A program made the translations under genes and the position numbers. Below are positions 14,574 to 14,918 of a stretch of DNA of 14,918 nucleotides, piece by piece (the stretch's first letter is position 1; every line of letters starts with the position of its first letter). The notes under the pieces were generated by a model, which had not been told where the DNA came from, did no database searches, and was given only the letters and a program-made list of their open reading frames with translations. Source of the DNA: JAHEEL01 sp964581295 (lineage in GTDB: Bacteria; Actinomycetota; Acidimicrobiia; Spongiisociales; UBA5794); the NCBI GenBank assembly GCA_964581295.1, contig CAZONX010000045.1, positions 1 to 14,918 of the forward strand, read 5' to 3'.

Positions 14574-14918
14574 ATGCAGCGAACACTCGGGAAGAGCGGC
14601 ATCGAGGTCTCGGCCGTCGGCATGGGGTGTTAGGCAATCGGCGGTGTCTGGACGTTTGACGGCAACCCCGCCGGGTGGAGTTCGGTTGACGACGCAGAGT
14701 TCGTTCGGGCGATCCACGAGGCGCTTGACCTCGGCGTGACGTTCTTCGACACGGCAGCGAACTACGGCTGCGGACACAGCGAACGGGTGCTCGGAGCCGC
14801 TCTCGGCAACCGCCACAGCGACGTGGTCGTCGCCACGAAGTTTGGCCACCGAGTCGATGCCGCCGCCAAGAACGTCATGCCCTACGGTGCCAACGAGGCG
14901 TCGAGCGACGTCGTGCCG
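14574..14918 (+). pseudogene. Aldo/keto reductase, 5' part, with in-frame amber codon (cut by window edge)
   Basis: The frame reads MQRTLGKSGIEVSAVGMGC, then TAG at 14631-14633, then AIGGVWTFDGNPAGWSSVDD and onward without further stops to the window end. The sequence is a standard aldo/keto reductase N-terminus: the first strand, FFDTAANYG with the catalytic Asp59 and Tyr64, GHSERVLGAAL, and VVVATKFGHR with catalytic Lys89. Family members usually have an aromatic residue, commonly Trp, where the TAG sits (GxGCWAIGG), so a TGG-to-TAG change is the simplest explanation. GGGAG 5 nt before the ATG gives a good start, and no alternative start downstream of the TAG would preserve the first strand. 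It may be a pseudogene, a sequencing error or a suppressed codon. The C-terminal half, including the cofactor site, is outside the window. Confidence 0.8.

Overview
The window is GC-rich with strongly GC-biased third codon positions. It uses GTG starts freely, ends nearly every gene with TGA, and has at least two start regions that look leaderless. The gene content includes a Septum_form-type membrane protein, a DUF4395 membrane protein, a large LuxR-type ATPase regulator and an F420-era style mix of oxidoreductases. Together these suggest a high-GC actinobacterium, possibly of the Acidimicrobiia; this is inference from style and content, because no rRNA or marker gene is present. I found no tRNA, rRNA, insertion sequence, prophage or CRISPR array. 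This reads as chromosomal background rather than an island.

Layout. Positions 1-1151 (minus) hold an ABC exporter pair, an ATPase followed after one base by an FtsX/MacB-type permease cut by the window edge. Positions 1273-2795 (minus) hold a DUF4395 membrane protein behind an orphan ModF-like ABC ATPase. A small acidic amphipathic protein (2871-3278, plus) diverges from the latter. Positions 3405-5665 (minus) hold a Septum_form-type membrane protein, a CYTH-like hypothetical and a broken four-helix membrane protein gene. An SDR oxidoreductase (5823-6521, minus) diverges from a translationally coupled pair of tiny membrane proteins (6614-7029, plus), with a perfect inverted repeat between them. 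A renalase-like FAD oxidoreductase (7051-8019, minus), apparently preceded by an interrupted small membrane/lipoprotein-like reading frame, faces away from a phytoene-dehydrogenase-like FAD protein (8193-9590, plus). A patatin-like lipase and a nitroreductase very close to iodotyrosine deiodinase follow on the plus strand. A large LuxR-type ATPase regulator (11417-14008, minus) converges on the latter. The right end has a small hypothetical (minus) and the start of an aldo/keto reductase with an in-frame amber codon (plus).

The genes do not assemble into one obvious pathway. The most notable signals are the iodotyrosine-deiodinase-like enzyme with its substrate-lid residues conserved, three reading frames interrupted by stops that are each one transition away from TGG, and two well-placed -10 boxes exactly 6 nt upstream of start codons. 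I do not see convincing evidence for a new defence or mobile system.
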